Assembly: GCA_016787605.1 (NCBI GenBank)
Contig: JAEUUE010000030.1
Span: 1-64,000, forward strand
Direction of reading: 5' to 3'
Source: Cyclobacteriaceae bacterium
Lineage (GTDB): Bacteria; Bacteroidota; Bacteroidia; Cytophagales; Cyclobacteriaceae
Length of the DNA stretch: 64,000 nt
In this document: in pieces, positions 43,288-53,800 of the stretch
Position numbering within the stretch: the first letter of the stretch is position 1
Layout of the letters: every line of letters starts with the position of its first letter
Position numbers and translations under genes: made by a program
Notes under the pieces: generated by a model
What the model was told of the DNA's origin: nothing
Seen by the model: only the letters and a program-made list of their open reading frames with translations
Database searches by the model: none

Positions 43288-43851
43288 TTACCGCGGATAT
43301 TTCCAGCAACTGACGAGATGATCGTTGACTAACCCACACGCTTGCATGTGGGCATACATGACGGTGCTGCCCACAAACTTGAACCCCCGTTTGATCAGGT
43401 CCTTGCTCAGTGCATCCGACTCCCGGGAAGTGGCCGGCAGTTGTTTATCCGTCTTCCACTTGTTGATCTTTGGTTTGCCGCCCACAAACTTCCAGATGTA
43501 GGCGTCGAACGTTCCGAATTCTTTCTGGACCTCCAGGAATCGCCTGGCATTGTTGACGGCTGCATTCACCTTCTGGCGGTTCCGGATAATGCCGGGATCC
43601 TGGAGAATCTTCTCGATGCGGCGGGGGGTGAAGCGCGCGACTTTTTCGGGATCAAAATCGGCGAAGTTCCTGAGATAACCCTCGCGCTTGTGAAGGACGG
43701 TCGACCAGCTCAACCCGGCCTGTGCGCCTTCCAGGATAAGGAATTCGAAGTGAACGCGGTCGTCATGGACGGGCACGCCCCATTCTTCGTCGTGGTACCG
43801 GATATAGGTTTCCGTGGAAAGACACCAGGGGCAGCGAACTTTGTCATCCAT
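43288..43851 (-). CDS. tag: DNA-3-methyladenine glycosylase I
   Basis: A 187-residue base-excision repair enzyme that removes 3-methyladenine. Signatures: CPWCLSTETYIRYHDEEWG with the zinc-binding Cys and the conserved DEEWGVPVHDD, LEGAQAGLSWSTVLHKRE with the substrate Trp, DPGIIRNRQKVNA, and VYAHMQACGLVNDH-like HMQACG with the C-terminal zinc ligands. The ATG at 43851 is preferred because the family begins near MxxRCPWC; an earlier in-frame ATG at 43878 adds nine residues. Confidence 0.93.
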   Translation of the reverse strand: MDDKVRCPWCLSTETYIRYHDEEWGVPVHDDRVHFEFLILEGAQAGLSWSTVLHKREGYLRNFADFDPEKVARFTPRRIEKILQDPGIIRNRQKVNAAVNNARRFLEVQKEFGTFDAYIWKFVGGKPKINKWKTDKQLPATSRESDALSKDLIKRGFKFVGSTVMYAHMQACGLVNDHLVSCWKYPR

Positions 43852-43918
43852 GGTCGTCGGGAGTTTGTCGTGCAACAAGTTAACAACAACTGACTATCTT
43901 GAGTGAAAATAATCAACC

Positions 43919-44422
43919 ATGAAATACGTGCTTTTCCTGGCGTGCCTGATCCTCGCACCGGGGATTTTCGCCCAAAAAATCGATCCGGAGAAGAAACTTG
44001 CCGAGATGGGATTGCAGCTTCCCCCGGTATCCAAGCCTATTGCCAACTACGTCAAGGCCGTTCGGGTTGGCAACCTGGTCTTTTTGGCTGGTCACGGTAC
44101 CGATGTTATCGGCAAAGTAGGCAAGGATGTCACCATCGAGCAGGGCTACGAAGCGGCCCGTCAAACCGGGCTTAGCCTTCTGGCATCGCTCAAGGCGGAA
44201 ATCGGCGACCTGAACAAGGTGAAGCGTTTTGTCAAAGTCCTTGGCATGGTCAACTGCACGGAAGGCTTTGGCGATCAGCCGAAAGTAATCAACGGATTTT
44301 CTGATCTCATGGTCGCGGTATTTGGCGAGCGGGGAAAACACGCCCGTTCGGCCGTCGGCATGAATGCCCTTCCCAATAACATGGCCGTCGAAATTGAAAT
44401 GATTGTGGAAGTTGAAAACTGA
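43919..44422 (+). CDS. Exported RidA/YjgF-family protein
   Basis: A 167-residue RidA-like protein, with signal peptide MKYVLFLACLILAPGIFAQ, so the mature part of about 148 residues acts outside the cytoplasm. Family features: VRVGNLVFLAGHGTDVIGKVG, a beta-strand core, and the C-terminal ARSAVGMNALPNNMAVEIEM in place of the usual RxxAVxxLPxxxxxEI with the catalytic Arg preceding (HARS). Cytosolic RidA deaminates reactive enamines; the periplasmic form probably has a different job. It overlaps the start of prmA. Confidence 0.88.
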   Translation: MKYVLFLACLILAPGIFAQKIDPEKKLAEMGLQLPPVSKPIANYVKAVRVGNLVFLAGHGTDVIGKVGKDVTIEQGYEAARQTGLSLLASLKAEIGDLNKVKRFVKVLGMVNCTEGFGDQPKVINGFSDLMVAVFGERGKHARSAVGMNALPNNMAVEIEMIVEVEN

Positions 44423-45266
44423 TCAACCGGAGATCACCTATACCCGGCTGGAAGTAGAATGCCCGGCCGAATTTACCGATATCCTGATAGCGGAACTCGC
44501 GGAAGCCGGCTTTGGAATGTTCATGGAGACAACCCATGGCTTTGAAGCCGACGCCGAGGAAGGTGAGGTCAGGCAGGACGTGCTGGAATTCGTCAGAGAG
44601 AAGTACAGCCATCTTCAGCCGTTGGTGTTCCGGCTTTCTTCGGTGAAGAAGGAAAACTGGAATGCGAAGTGGGAGAGCCACGTGGAGCCGGTGAACGTGG
44701 AGAGCCAGGTACTCATCCGGGCGGAGTTTCATCCTGCCGACAGCCGCTTCCCGTACGAAATCATTATCACGCCAAAGATGTCGTTTGGTACCGGCCATCA
44801 CCCCACCACCTACCTGATGGTAAAGAGTCAGCTCTCCCTCGACCACCAGGGCAAACGGGTCATGGATGCCGGATGCGGAACGGCTATTCTCTCCATCATG
44901 GCATCCAAACGGGGAGCCCTCCTGGTCGAAGCCTTCGACATCGATGAGTGGAGCATCAGCAACGGGCTGGAGAATGTGGCGATCAACGCGTGCACAAACA
45001 TTCGCATCCGGCGAGGGACTATCGCCGATTTTATATGGCCAGATCCCTTTGATATCATCCTGGCCAACATCAACCGGAATATCCTGATGGCGGAAATGGC
45101 GGACTATGCCCGGCACCTGGTGCCCGGGGGAGTCCTTCAGTTAAGCGGATTTTATGTGAAGGATATCCCCGCCCTGGTGGAAGAAGCGGCCCGCCACGGC
45201 CTGGAGGCTGAGTCTCAGGACGAGCGCGAGCAGTGGGCCACCCTGCGGTTGCGGCGGAATCGTTAA
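44403..45266 (+). CDS. prmA: Ribosomal protein L11 methyltransferase
   Basis: A 287-residue (at most) SAM enzyme that trimethylates L11. Signatures: WNAKWESHVEPVNV, the motif FGTGHHPTTYLM, the SAM loop MDAGCGTAILSI and the NINRNILMAEM sequence equivalent to the Asn-Pro-Pro-Phe substrate loop. The start is TTG at 44403, inside the ridA gene; a second TTG at 44412 is equally possible. Translation overlaps ridA by 11-20 bases, suggesting coupling. Confidence 0.92.
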   Translation: MWKLKTDQPEITYTRLEVECPAEFTDILIAELAEAGFGMFMETTHGFEADAEEGEVRQDVLEFVREKYSHLQPLVFRLSSVKKENWNAKWESHVEPVNVESQVLIRAEFHPADSRFPYEIIITPKMSFGTGHHPTTYLMVKSQLSLDHQGKRVMDAGCGTAILSIMASKRGALLVEAFDIDEWSISNGLENVAINACTNIRIRRGTIADFIWPDPFDIILANINRNILMAEMADYARHLVPGGVLQLSGFYVKDIPALVEEAARHGLEAESQDEREQWATLRLRRNR

Positions 45267-45362
45267 AGATATTCTGCCTTTTGGCTGACGTACAGGAGGG
45301 TTTGCACGTTAACCAAAAAGCGCTCAATCCGAGATTTTTTCCGAATTTCAGGTTTTCTACGG

Positions 45363-48300
45363 GTGAAAAGAGGGTTCCTTTTGCTGTTTTGCTGCTCCGT
45401 GGTGTCACTGACATCAGCGCAGGTCAAGATTGATCATAAGCTGGCCTTTCAGGACAGTGTGCGCGTGATCATGGAGACCGGCCAGAACACCGAAACTTCG
45501 ATGGTGGGAGGTACCTTTGCCACCGCCTGGCATAAACTGAGCCTGACCCAGCAGGAACAGATCATGATCCAGGCCGAGATTCTTCGGAAGAGGCGATACA
45601 AGCCCTTCCCCCTGCTGGCCGATTATTATGGCGCTATCGCCTTTGCCATCGAGCGCGAGGGCGCAGACAGCGACAAACTTGATGCCTACCTGAGGGTTGC
45701 GGGAAAAGTCATAGAGAAGGAGAAACCGGCGGGGATCGTTTCCTTCTTTCACTACATGCGCGACTATTTTGAGTACCACGCGTTTCATTATGAGCGCTCC
45801 TATCGCCTCCATGCTGAACCCGAGCACTACACCTTTGAATACATCGAGGAGGCGCCTCCGCTCCCGCAAACCGACACGGTGGAGCAGACCGATGCTTTTC
45901 AACAATGGGATAATCCCGATCCACAGCAGGATGCCAATACTGCATGGGAAAATGACACCCTGAAGACGGATGCCATGCCATCCTGGATGATGAGCACACC
46001 GCAACCGGTTTTGTCGGGACCGGTGATGAAACTTGAAGGCACTACGTTTACCTTTTCTACTCCCTATGACTCTGCCTCTTTGCGAAACACCCGGGGTACG
46101 CTCTCGTTGCGCGATGGGACGTTTGTCGGGGAAAAGGGGACTTTCGGATGGGATCCTGCCGGCCTTAGTGGCGATAGTGTATACTTCGAGTTTAAGGAAT
46201 ACAACTTCAACGTGGACAAGCCGCATGTGAAGGCGGAGAACGGCAAGCTGCGGTATGCCGGCCGGGCGTCCAGGAAAATCGACGGGATCTTTGAGTTCAA
46301 AAGCGTCCGTCACAAGAGTAAGGAAACCTCTCAGTATCCGAGGTTCATGTCTTTCCAGGCCAATGTGACGATGGAGGGATTCAGTAATGAAGACCTGAGG
46401 TATGTAGGTGGTTTTGCCCTTAACGGAAAGCAATTGTTCAGTTCTTCCGTGAGCGGAGACTATGCCCGCCTCGAAGTTTATCACAAGGGTGAGCGAAAGT
46501 TTGTGGCCCGATCGCGACAATTTGAGTTCAAGGATTCCATCATCACGGCCAAGCGGGCCATGATTAATTTGTACCAGGACAGTGATTCCATCTATCATCC
46601 CGCCGTCAAACTCCGCTATGATTATGGAAAGAAGCAATTGTCGCTCGACCGGGAAATGGGACCCCTGCGGGATACTCCTTATTCCTCTTCCTTCTTCAAC
46701 GTGGATTTCAGCAGCGACCAACTGCGCTGGGATGTGAAATCAGACAGCCTGAACCTGGTCACCATTGGAGGTAACAATCAGGCCGCCATGATCATTGAGT
46801 CGAAGGACTATTACCATCCGGATGATTACCGGCTGCTCAGCGGTAAGGGATTCCGGTTTCACCCGCTGGCCGTGGTGGTTAACTATGCCAATAAGAACGG
46901 GGTACGGGAGTTTTATCTTGATCAGGTAGCGCAATTGGCTAATATCAGCTATGAGGAAGGGCGCATGGCAATGACCTTTCTCTCCCAGAAAGGGATGATC
47001 AATTACAATACCCAAACGGGATGGATTCAATTGAAGGATAAAGCCATCCACTTCGTTGACGCTAAAAAAGGAGTGGCGGATTATGACAACTTGAAAATCC
47101 ACTCGATTTCGGAGAATACCGCGAATGCCAGTATCAATTTTCCGCGCCGCCGGATGGTGGTGCGTGGCGTGGAGGAAGTGAATGTCAGCGATTCCCTTAA
47201 TGTACTGCTTAAACCGGACAGCAGTGTGGTGACGATACTGGAGAACCGCGACTTGAAGTTTGACGGGAAAATTACGGCAGGCAACTTCGAGATCAATGGC
47301 AAGGATTTCACCTTCAAATACGACAGCTTCTTTGTCAGCCTGAATAAAATCGACTCCATCCGGTTTTACGTGACCGAGCGAAACGCCAAAGGACAAACCG
47401 TCCGGCGCAGGGTGAATAATGCCATGGTCGGGGCCGATTCAACCGCGCTGGCCGAAGGGGGCATGCAGTCTGGCGCCGGTCATACGTCCGGCACCCTCTT
47501 CATCAATTTGCCGGATAATAAGTCCGGCCGGTCCAAAGTGCCTCACTATCCGCGGCTTGATGCCACCGCCGGCGGGGTCATCTATTTTGACCGAAGTGAA
47601 ATCCTGGACGGCGCCTATGACCGGTCGGTATTCTTCGTGATTCCCCCGTTTCGCCTGGACAGCCTGAATGATGCCGACCCCGGGTCCATTCACTTTGACG
47701 GCACCTTTGTTTCCAGCGGCATGTTCCCCAACTTCAAGGAGAAGCTGCACACGATGCCCGACAAATCCCTCGGGTTCTCCCACCAGATTACTCCCCAGGG
47801 ATATTCCCTGTTCAAGTCGGATGGAAGGGTGTTTGGGAATATCAACCTCGACAACAGCGGTATTCGGGTGGGCGGCCGGGTAGACTACCTGGCGGCCACC
47901 GTGGAGTCACCCGATTTCATTTTCTACCCCGACTCCGTGGTGGCCCGGGGAAAGAAAGGCGAACTCAAGGAAAAGCAATTCGGAAATGTCTGGTATCCTC
48001 AAGCCACGCTGGCGGACTATGAATTGGTCTGGAAGCCACGGCAAGACAGGTTTAGGCTGAAGAATCAAAAGGGGCCATTCAACCTGTATAATTCAACCGC
48101 TCAGTTGGATGGAACCCTGACGATCTCCAAGGCAGGCACGGCGGGCAATGGCACCCTATTGACGCGCGGATCAGCGGTGAAGTCGGAAGAACTGGCCTTT
48201 TCGGCCAAGGAGTTTTCCGCCCGGCATGCGGAATTCCAGGTCAAGACCACCAATCCGGAGAAACCCGCCTTACAGGGCAGTGACATTCGTCTCAAGTTTA

Positions 48301-50111
48301 ACCTGGAAAAGAATTTTGCCGATATCAGCCCGGAGATTGAGGGTGTTGCGGCCATCGATTTTCCTTACGCGCAATTCAAAACCTCGATACCTACCGCTCG
48401 CTGGGACCTGACGACGCAAAAGATTACGATGACCAAGGATGCGAATGTTCCCCTGGAAAACTCGTACTTCTATACGACCCGGGAAGACCTGGATTCATTG
48501 GCATTCAATGCCGAGAAGGCCGAGTATGACATCAAACTGCAGCAAATGAAGGTGAGCGGCATTCCATTTATCACCGTGGCCGATGCACGCATCACCCCGG
48601 AGAATAACGAGGTGCTGATCCTGGAAAATGCACGGATCGGGCAGCTTAAGAATACGACCATCGTGCTGGATACACTCAACGGCTATCACCGCATGATCAA
48701 CGGGGTGGTCGATATCGTCTCGCGCAAGGAGTTTACGGGTTACGCTACCTACCAGTACATCAACGCAGAGAGTGACACCTTCGCCATCAAAATGGAAAAT
48801 TTCAGACTGGAGGCCGTCCGGGAGGAAGTAGGCGTCAAGCGCAGCAAGTCAGCTACTACCCGCATGCAGACCGTGGCGAGCGGCACGGTGCCTGAACAGA
48901 TGAACATGATTTTGGCTCCGCGGATGTTTTACAAGGGCGACATGGTGATGTATGCCACCAAGCCGGCCCTGCAACTTCAGGGATACGCGAAACTGGATCT
49001 CAGGAAGATCAAGAATTACAACACCTGGCTGAAGTATTCACAAAGCGGGGATGAAAAGGATATCTTCATTGATTTCGATCATGCGGAGATGGAGGATGGC
49101 GGCAAACCGGATGCTGGCTTGCACATCGGGTCGGATAATAGTCTGTACATTACTTTTCTGAACGACAAGAAGGCGCCCGATGACGACGACTTTTTCCTGC
49201 CCAGCGGTGCGCTTTTCTTTGACAAGAACAGCGGAGAGTTCAGGATTGAAGACCGAATGAAAGCGGCCGGAGAAAAACTTTCAGGTAAAGTCTTCAGCTA
49301 CAATGAAGACAAGCAGGAGGTGCGCTTTGAAGGTCCGGTCACATTCTTCCGCGACTCAAAAGAATTCAGTGTGGTGGCCTCGGCCATAGGATCAGGAAAC
49401 CTGGAGACCAATGATATCCGCGCCAACGCATTCATCATGACCAATATGAATGTTCCTGCGCAAATCTTTCAGATGATGGCCCAGGATCTTCAGAATGTGA
49501 TCAAGAATGAGGATATCCCTGAAGGACTGGGTGATCCTACGGAACTTCTTTACAAGATTGCTGATATCGTGGGCGAACGGGCCGCCAAGGATTTTGAACA
49601 GCGATCACTCCAGGGCCCTGTCTCCCTGAGCACGCTGCCTGCCCTTACCCTGCCGATGGTTTTCTCGAATGTAAACCTCAAGTGGTCGCAAAAGCACAAA
49701 GCCTTCTACAGCGAAGGACCTATCGGGCTCAGTCATCTCCTGAAGAATGACGTCAATGGCGGCTTCGAAGGTTTCATGGAAATCCGGCGCAACGAAGACG
49801 GCACCCCGGTGTTCCACGTATTCCTGAAGGCTTCACCGGAATCGTGGTACTACTTTGGGTATGAAGATAACCGGCTGATGATCCAGTCATCCAGGCAAAT
49901 GGTCAACGATGTGGTCTCAAAGCGTACAAACGCAGCCAAGGCAAAGTTGGGAGAATTGATCTTTATCCCGGGAAGTGAAGACGAGACGCTGGAGTTCATC
50001 AACCGTTTCCGCAAGAACTATTACGGAAAGGAGGACGGCTACGATTTGGACGCCACCGCGGCCCGCAAGAAGCAAAAGAAGAAGGATGAGAAGTCGGATG
50101 ATGGTTTTTGA
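45363..50111 (+). CDS. Giant secreted beta-rich envelope protein of unknown function (1582 aa)
   Basis: I do not recognise a named family. The protein starts at GTG with signal peptide MKRGFLLLFCCSVVSLTSAQ, then a helical N-terminal region (to about residue 150), a Pro/Asp-rich low-complexity linker (about 150-205), and some 1300 residues of repeated beta-strand and turn patterns such as LEGTTFTFSTPYDSASLR, LRDGTFVGEKGTFGW and EVRFEGPVTFFRDSKEF. Many stretches resemble the beta-taco or jelly-roll rungs of LptA/OstA/AsmA-like envelope proteins (inference). It ends in a Lys-rich, Asp-rich tail (RKKQKKKDEKSDDGF). It follows prmA by 96 bp and is followed by a hairpin and an outer-membrane barrel gene. 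No transmembrane anchor is seen. Confidence 0.7.
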   Translation: MKRGFLLLFCCSVVSLTSAQVKIDHKLAFQDSVRVIMETGQNTETSMVGGTFATAWHKLSLTQQEQIMIQAEILRKRRYKPFPLLADYYGAIAFAIEREGADSDKLDAYLRVAGKVIEKEKPAGIVSFFHYMRDYFEYHAFHYERSYRLHAEPEHYTFEYIEEAPPLPQTDTVEQTDAFQQWDNPDPQQDANTAWENDTLKTDAMPSWMMSTPQPVLSGPVMKLEGTTFTFSTPYDSASLRNTRGTLSLRDGTFVGEKGTFGWDPAGLSGDSVYFEFKEYNFNVDKPHVKAENGKLRYAGRASRKIDGIFEFKSVRHKSKETSQYPRFMSFQANVTMEGFSNEDLRYVGGFALNGKQLFSSSVSGDYARLEVYHKGERKFVARSRQFEFKDSIITAKRAMINLYQDSDSIYHPAVKLRYDYGKKQLSLDREMGPLRDTPYSSSFFNVDFSSDQLRWDVKSDSLNLVTIGGNNQAAMIIESKDYYHPDDYRLLSGKGFRFHPLAVVVNYANKNGVREFYLDQVAQLANISYEEGRMAMTFLSQKGMINYNTQTGWIQLKDKAIHFVDAKKGVADYDNLKIHSISENTANASINFPRRRMVVRGVEEVNVSDSLNVLLKPDSSVVTILENRDLKFDGKITAGNFEINGKDFTFKYDSFFVSLNKIDSIRFYVTERNAKGQTVRRRVNNAMVGADSTALAEGGMQSGAGHTSGTLFINLPDNKSGRSKVPHYPRLDATAGGVIYFDRSEILDGAYDRSVFFVIPPFRLDSLNDADPGSIHFDGTFVSSGMFPNFKEKLHTMPDKSLGFSHQITPQGYSLFKSDGRVFGNINLDNSGIRVGGRVDYLAATVESPDFIFYPDSVVARGKKGELKEKQFGNVWYPQATLADYELVWKPRQDRFRLKNQKGPFNLYNSTAQLDGTLTISKAGTAGNGTLLTRGSAVKSEELAFSAKEFSARHAEFQVKTTNPEKPALQGSDIRLKFNLEKNFADISPEIEGVAAIDFPYAQFKTSIPTARWDLTTQKITMTKDANVPLENSYFYTTREDLDSLAFNAEKAEYDIKLQQMKVSGIPFITVADARITPENNEVLILENARIGQLKNTTIVLDTLNGYHRMINGVVDIVSRKEFTGYATYQYINAESDTFAIKMENFRLEAVREEVGVKRSKSATTRMQTVASGTVPEQMNMILAPRMFYKGDMVMYATKPALQLQGYAKLDLRKIKNYNTWLKYSQSGDEKDIFIDFDHAEMEDGGKPDAGLHIGSDNSLYITFLNDKKAPDDDDFFLPSGALFFDKNSGEFRIEDRMKAAGEKLSGKVFSYNEDKQEVRFEGPVTFFRDSKEFSVVASAIGSGNLETNDIRANAFIMTNMNVPAQIFQMMAQDLQNVIKNEDIPEGLGDPTELLYKIADIVGERAAKDFEQRSLQGPVSLSTLPALTLPMVFSNVNLKWSQKHKAFYSEGPIGLSHLLKNDVNGGFEGFMEIRRNEDGTPVFHVFLKASPESWYYFGYEDNRLMIQSSRQMVNDVVSKRTNAAKAKLGELIFIPGSEDETLEFINRFRKNYYGKEDGYDLDATAARKKQKKKDEKSDDGF

Positions 50112-50116
50112 CCATT

Positions 50117-50140
50117 TTGGGGCAGTCGTTTATGCCCCAA
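50117..50140 (+). terminator. Hairpin after the giant envelope-protein gene
   Basis: A perfect 8 bp stem TTGGGGCA / TGCCCCAA with an 8-base loop begins 5 bp after the stop codon. No T run follows, so it is not a classical intrinsic terminator. Confidence 0.4.
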
Positions 50141-50259
50141 CCCCTTGAATTTGAACACTATTCGCCTATTTGTGAGGGCCAAAAGCGCGCAAACCCTTGT
50201 GAATTGGGCTTTTTTTGACCATTTTTGGCGACTATTAACCCAAACAAAACACTCTATCT

Positions 50260-50790
50260 ATGAAACAAAACAACACTTACAAGAAAAGTTTGTTGGTGCT
50301 TGCTTTCTCGTTCTTCGCAGTGACGGGAGCTTTCGCACAGTTTTCGGTAGGCGCTGAATTGGCTCTTCCTATGGGCACGCCTTTCTCGGATGGCTTCAAC
50401 ATGGGCTTTGGCGCCTCGGCCAACTACCAGAAGCCGATCAATGATAACCTGAGCTGGACAGCTTATGCAGGTTTCCAATCCTACGGCGGCAAGAACCTGC
50501 CGTCCGGTGTATCCGCTACGTTCACGATGATTCCGATCATGGGTGGTGTGAAGTACTATTTCACCGAAAGCGGCAACGGATTTTACGGTGAGTTTGACCT
50601 GGGCATCTTCTTCGCCAGCAGCAGCGTGAGCGGCGGCGGTTTCAGCGGAAGTGCCAGCGACAGCAAATTTGGTTTCACTCCGGCACTGGGCTATCGCCTC
50701 AATGCATTTGATCTGGGTGTTCGTTACAACCTCATTTCTGATGCCAACAACCTGGCCTTCCGGGTGGCTTACGTATTCGGCGGAGAGTAA
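50260..50790 (+). CDS. Outer-membrane beta-barrel protein (porin-like)
   Basis: A 176-residue protein with signal peptide MKQNNTYKKSLLVLAFSFFAVTGAFAQ (first residues KQNNTYKKSLLVLAFS) and alternating hydrophobic residues typical of an eight-stranded outer-membrane barrel: SVGAELALPMG, GASANYQKPINDNLSWTAY, MGGVKYYF, GFYGEFDLGIFF, GYRLNAFDLGVRYNLI, FRVAYVF. A Gly/Ser-rich external loop (SSSVSGGGFSGSASDS) lies near residue 130. The fold matches the Bacteroidota outer membrane beta-barrel/porin-family group; function unknown. It ends with a strong terminator. Confidence 0.83.
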   Translation: MKQNNTYKKSLLVLAFSFFAVTGAFAQFSVGAELALPMGTPFSDGFNMGFGASANYQKPINDNLSWTAYAGFQSYGGKNLPSGVSATFTMIPIMGGVKYYFTESGNGFYGEFDLGIFFASSSVSGGGFSGSASDSKFGFTPALGYRLNAFDLGVRYNLISDANNLAFRVAYVFGGE

Positions 50791-50810
50791 TCACGACTCT
50801 TTCTGTCATT

Positions 50811-50844
50811 AAAAAAATAACTGCCTTCGGGCAGTTATTTTTTT
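50811..50844. terminator. Strong bidirectional terminator
   Basis: A perfect 15 bp inverted repeat (arms 50811-50825 and 50830-50844) around a TTCG tetraloop, with A and T runs in both directions; it ends the barrel gene and the convergent oxoprolinase gene. Confidence 0.95.
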
Positions 50845-50848
50845 GTCT

Positions 50849-53800
50849 TCACTTTTTGGTTCTACCCCATCCGCCGCCTCCCGGTGTCTCGATAATGACG
50901 CGTTCACCGGCCTCCGCCTGAAGGTTGACAATTCCCTGGAGCGCCAGTTGGCTGCCATCCCTCCGGATCAGCCGTTGCCTGCCCGTCAGCCCGGGTGAAC
51001 CACCCACCATCCCATACGGTTCTTGTATACGGTGTTGGCTAAGCAGATTAACCTCCAGCTTCTCCAAAAATTCGTATTCACGGATCGAACCATTTCCGCC
51101 TTTCCACCGGCCTGCACCGCCGGACCCTTCCCGGATTTCGAAACGGACTAACCTCACCGGGTAACGGTGCTCCAGTACTTCGGGATCCGTAATCCGCGTA
51201 TTGGTCATGTGTTGGTGGACCGCGTGCGCACCATCAAATCCCGGACCTGCGCCCGTTCCACCGCAAATGGTCTCGTAGTAACCAAAGCGATCATTGCCAA
51301 ACAGGAAGTTGTTCATCGTCCCCTGGCTGCAGGCGGCAAGACCAAAGGCCTTGAGAACCGTGTCGGTCAGCCGCTGACTCACTTCCGTGTTACCACCCAC
51401 CACGGCGGGCATTGGCCTCACCGAAAAGTCGGGATTGAGTAATCCGTGCGGGAGAATGAGGTCCACACTATCCATCAGCCCCTCATTCATGGGCAGTGGT
51501 TCGTTGATCAGCAAACGAAGGGTGTACAGGACCACGCTTTGAACAATGGCTTTGGTGGCGTTGAGATTACCCGGATGCACTCCAGATGACTTCGAGAAGT
51601 CGAGAAGAAGACGATTCCCCTTACGCTGAACCCTGACCGTCAGCGGGGATCCGTCATCCAGGTATTCGATGGCTCTTACGGTTCTGGCGGGCAAACTCTT
51701 GATTTTTCTTTCCAGCAGGCGCCGGGCATACTGCCGGAGGGCCAGCATGTAATGCGACACCTCTTTTTGGCCATGCGCCTCACACAGCGAAAGCAAACCC
51801 TGCTCGCCTATGCTGATGGACGCCAGGGCGCCATTGAGGTCAGCCAGGTTTTCTGAAAGTAGACGGGTAGGATGTGCGGCTTTGGTCAAGACCTCACGAA
51901 CCTTGTTCCATTGGGGCCTTCCCTTGCGAACAAGATACATGGGTGAAATGATCACGCCTTCTTCTTCCAGCCGGCTTGCTCCGGCGGGCATGGACCCGGG
52001 CTTTGACCCTCCAATTTCCGCGTGGTGGGCGCGGTTCGCCACGTATCCGACCAGCCGCCCTTTATGAAAGACAGGCTTGATCAGGGTCACGTCCGGAAGG
52101 TGGGAGCCGCCAAAGGCAGGATGATTGGTCAGAATCACATCTCCTTCCTCCATGGCAATTACTTTCCTGACTTCACGCACGCAAACGCCCATACTGCCCA
52201 GGTGAACAGGAATATGAGGCGCATTTACCACCAGGAACCCATCCGCGTCCAGGAGCGCGCAGGAAAAGTCAAGCCGCTCCTTGATGTTGACCGAGAAAGA
52301 CGTTCGCTGAAGCAAGGCTCCCATTTCCTGGGCGACCGCCGTAAAGCGGTTGGTAAATAATTCCAATTCTCCTTCCGGGGAGTGAGTGCGGGCGACTTTC
52401 CTGGCCAGCCGGGAAACGCGGGTCATTCTGGCATTCCCTGACTTTTCCAGTTTCCATTGCCAGCCGATGTCCACAAAGGAGGTAGAGTTTCCGCTGACGA
52501 TCAACGCCGGACCGGTGATCGAAGCGCCGGGCCGAAGTTCCTCCCATCGATAAACTGAACAGGGCAGGAAACGATCCCCGCAAAAGGTCTTTACTCTCTT
52601 AATGGCCTTCGGACGGTAAGCCCGGAGGGTTCTTTCCACCCGATACCTCGCCCCATGACCAACCGAGGCCACCACCCGAATCGACTCTACTTCAATCGGG
52701 CGGTCCGTCCAATGACCGTAGATGGACGTGTAGCGTTGACGGAAGAGTCGGGGTACATTTTGTCCGGGCCGGTAGGCCACTTCTATCGGGCTATCCTGAC
52801 CTGCGAAACGGAGGTAAAGGAAGTTCTGTGCCCTGCGGATCAGCGTAGCGGGATACCCTTCCTTTTCCAACCGCTGCTGAGCCTCCCCGTACACCTCGTC
52901 CAATTGCCGGTCTATCGAATTCTCTGCTTCGTCCCACGACTTCAGCAGCAATCGCTCGCTGAATCTCTCAACCACCGCTTGCCCGATGCCAAAGGCGCTG
53001 AGCAGACCAGCATCGTAAGGGATAAGCACTTCCTTCATCCTAAGAATTTCTGCCAGCGCGCAGGCATGCTGTCCTCCGGCGCCTCCAAAACTGAGGAGCG
53101 AAAAATCCCCCGGGTTATGTCCCTGCTGGACAGAGATCTTTCGGATGGCTTCCGACATTTTCTCGTTGGCAATTTGCAGGAGCGAAGACAGCACATTGAT
53201 TTCCTTGGGCCGGTGACGGGTGAACTTCTTCATCCGGTTCACCAATTGCTGAAGGGCTTCCTGGGCGGCCTTTACGTGCAAGGGGATGGCAAATTGTCCA
53301 GGGTCAATCCGGCCCAGGAGAAGATTAACATCCGTGATGGTCAGCGGTCCTCCGGCCCCGTAGCAGGCAGGCCCGGGATTGGCACCAGCGCTTTGAGGTC
53401 CCACCAGGAGCCGGTGACCATCAAAGTCGCAAATCGATCCTCCTCCTGCAGCGATGGTCTCAATAGCAAGCGACGGGGAAAGAATGCTGTGTGATCCCAC
53501 CCTGGATTCAAACCGGTAATCATACCGGCCGTTATACATCGAAACATCGGTGCTGGTGCCCCCCATGTCGAAAGCCAAAAGATGTTTCACGCCTGACCTG
53601 ATCGCCTGGTGAGCTGCTCCCACCACTCCGCCCGCAGGACCACTCAGCAAGCTGTCCTTCGGATAGAATGACTCGGCGCGAACCAGGCTTCCGCTGCTGG
53701 TCATGATAAACAACTTCGCGCTACGGAGCCCCTCCTTTATTCCGGAGACATAGGTGTGAATGATTGGGTCAAGGTAAGCGTTGGCCAGGGTCGTTTCCGC

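Noticed and set aside
45414..46721. A long minus-strand frame opposite the start of the giant envelope protein
   Set aside because: A shadow of the GC-rich coding frame; the plus-strand frame starts with a signal peptide and continues without a break.
50112..50259. Small RNA or peptide between the giant gene and the barrel gene
   Set aside because: A hairpin is visible at 50117-50140 but there is no conserved structure, promoter or frame that I could support.
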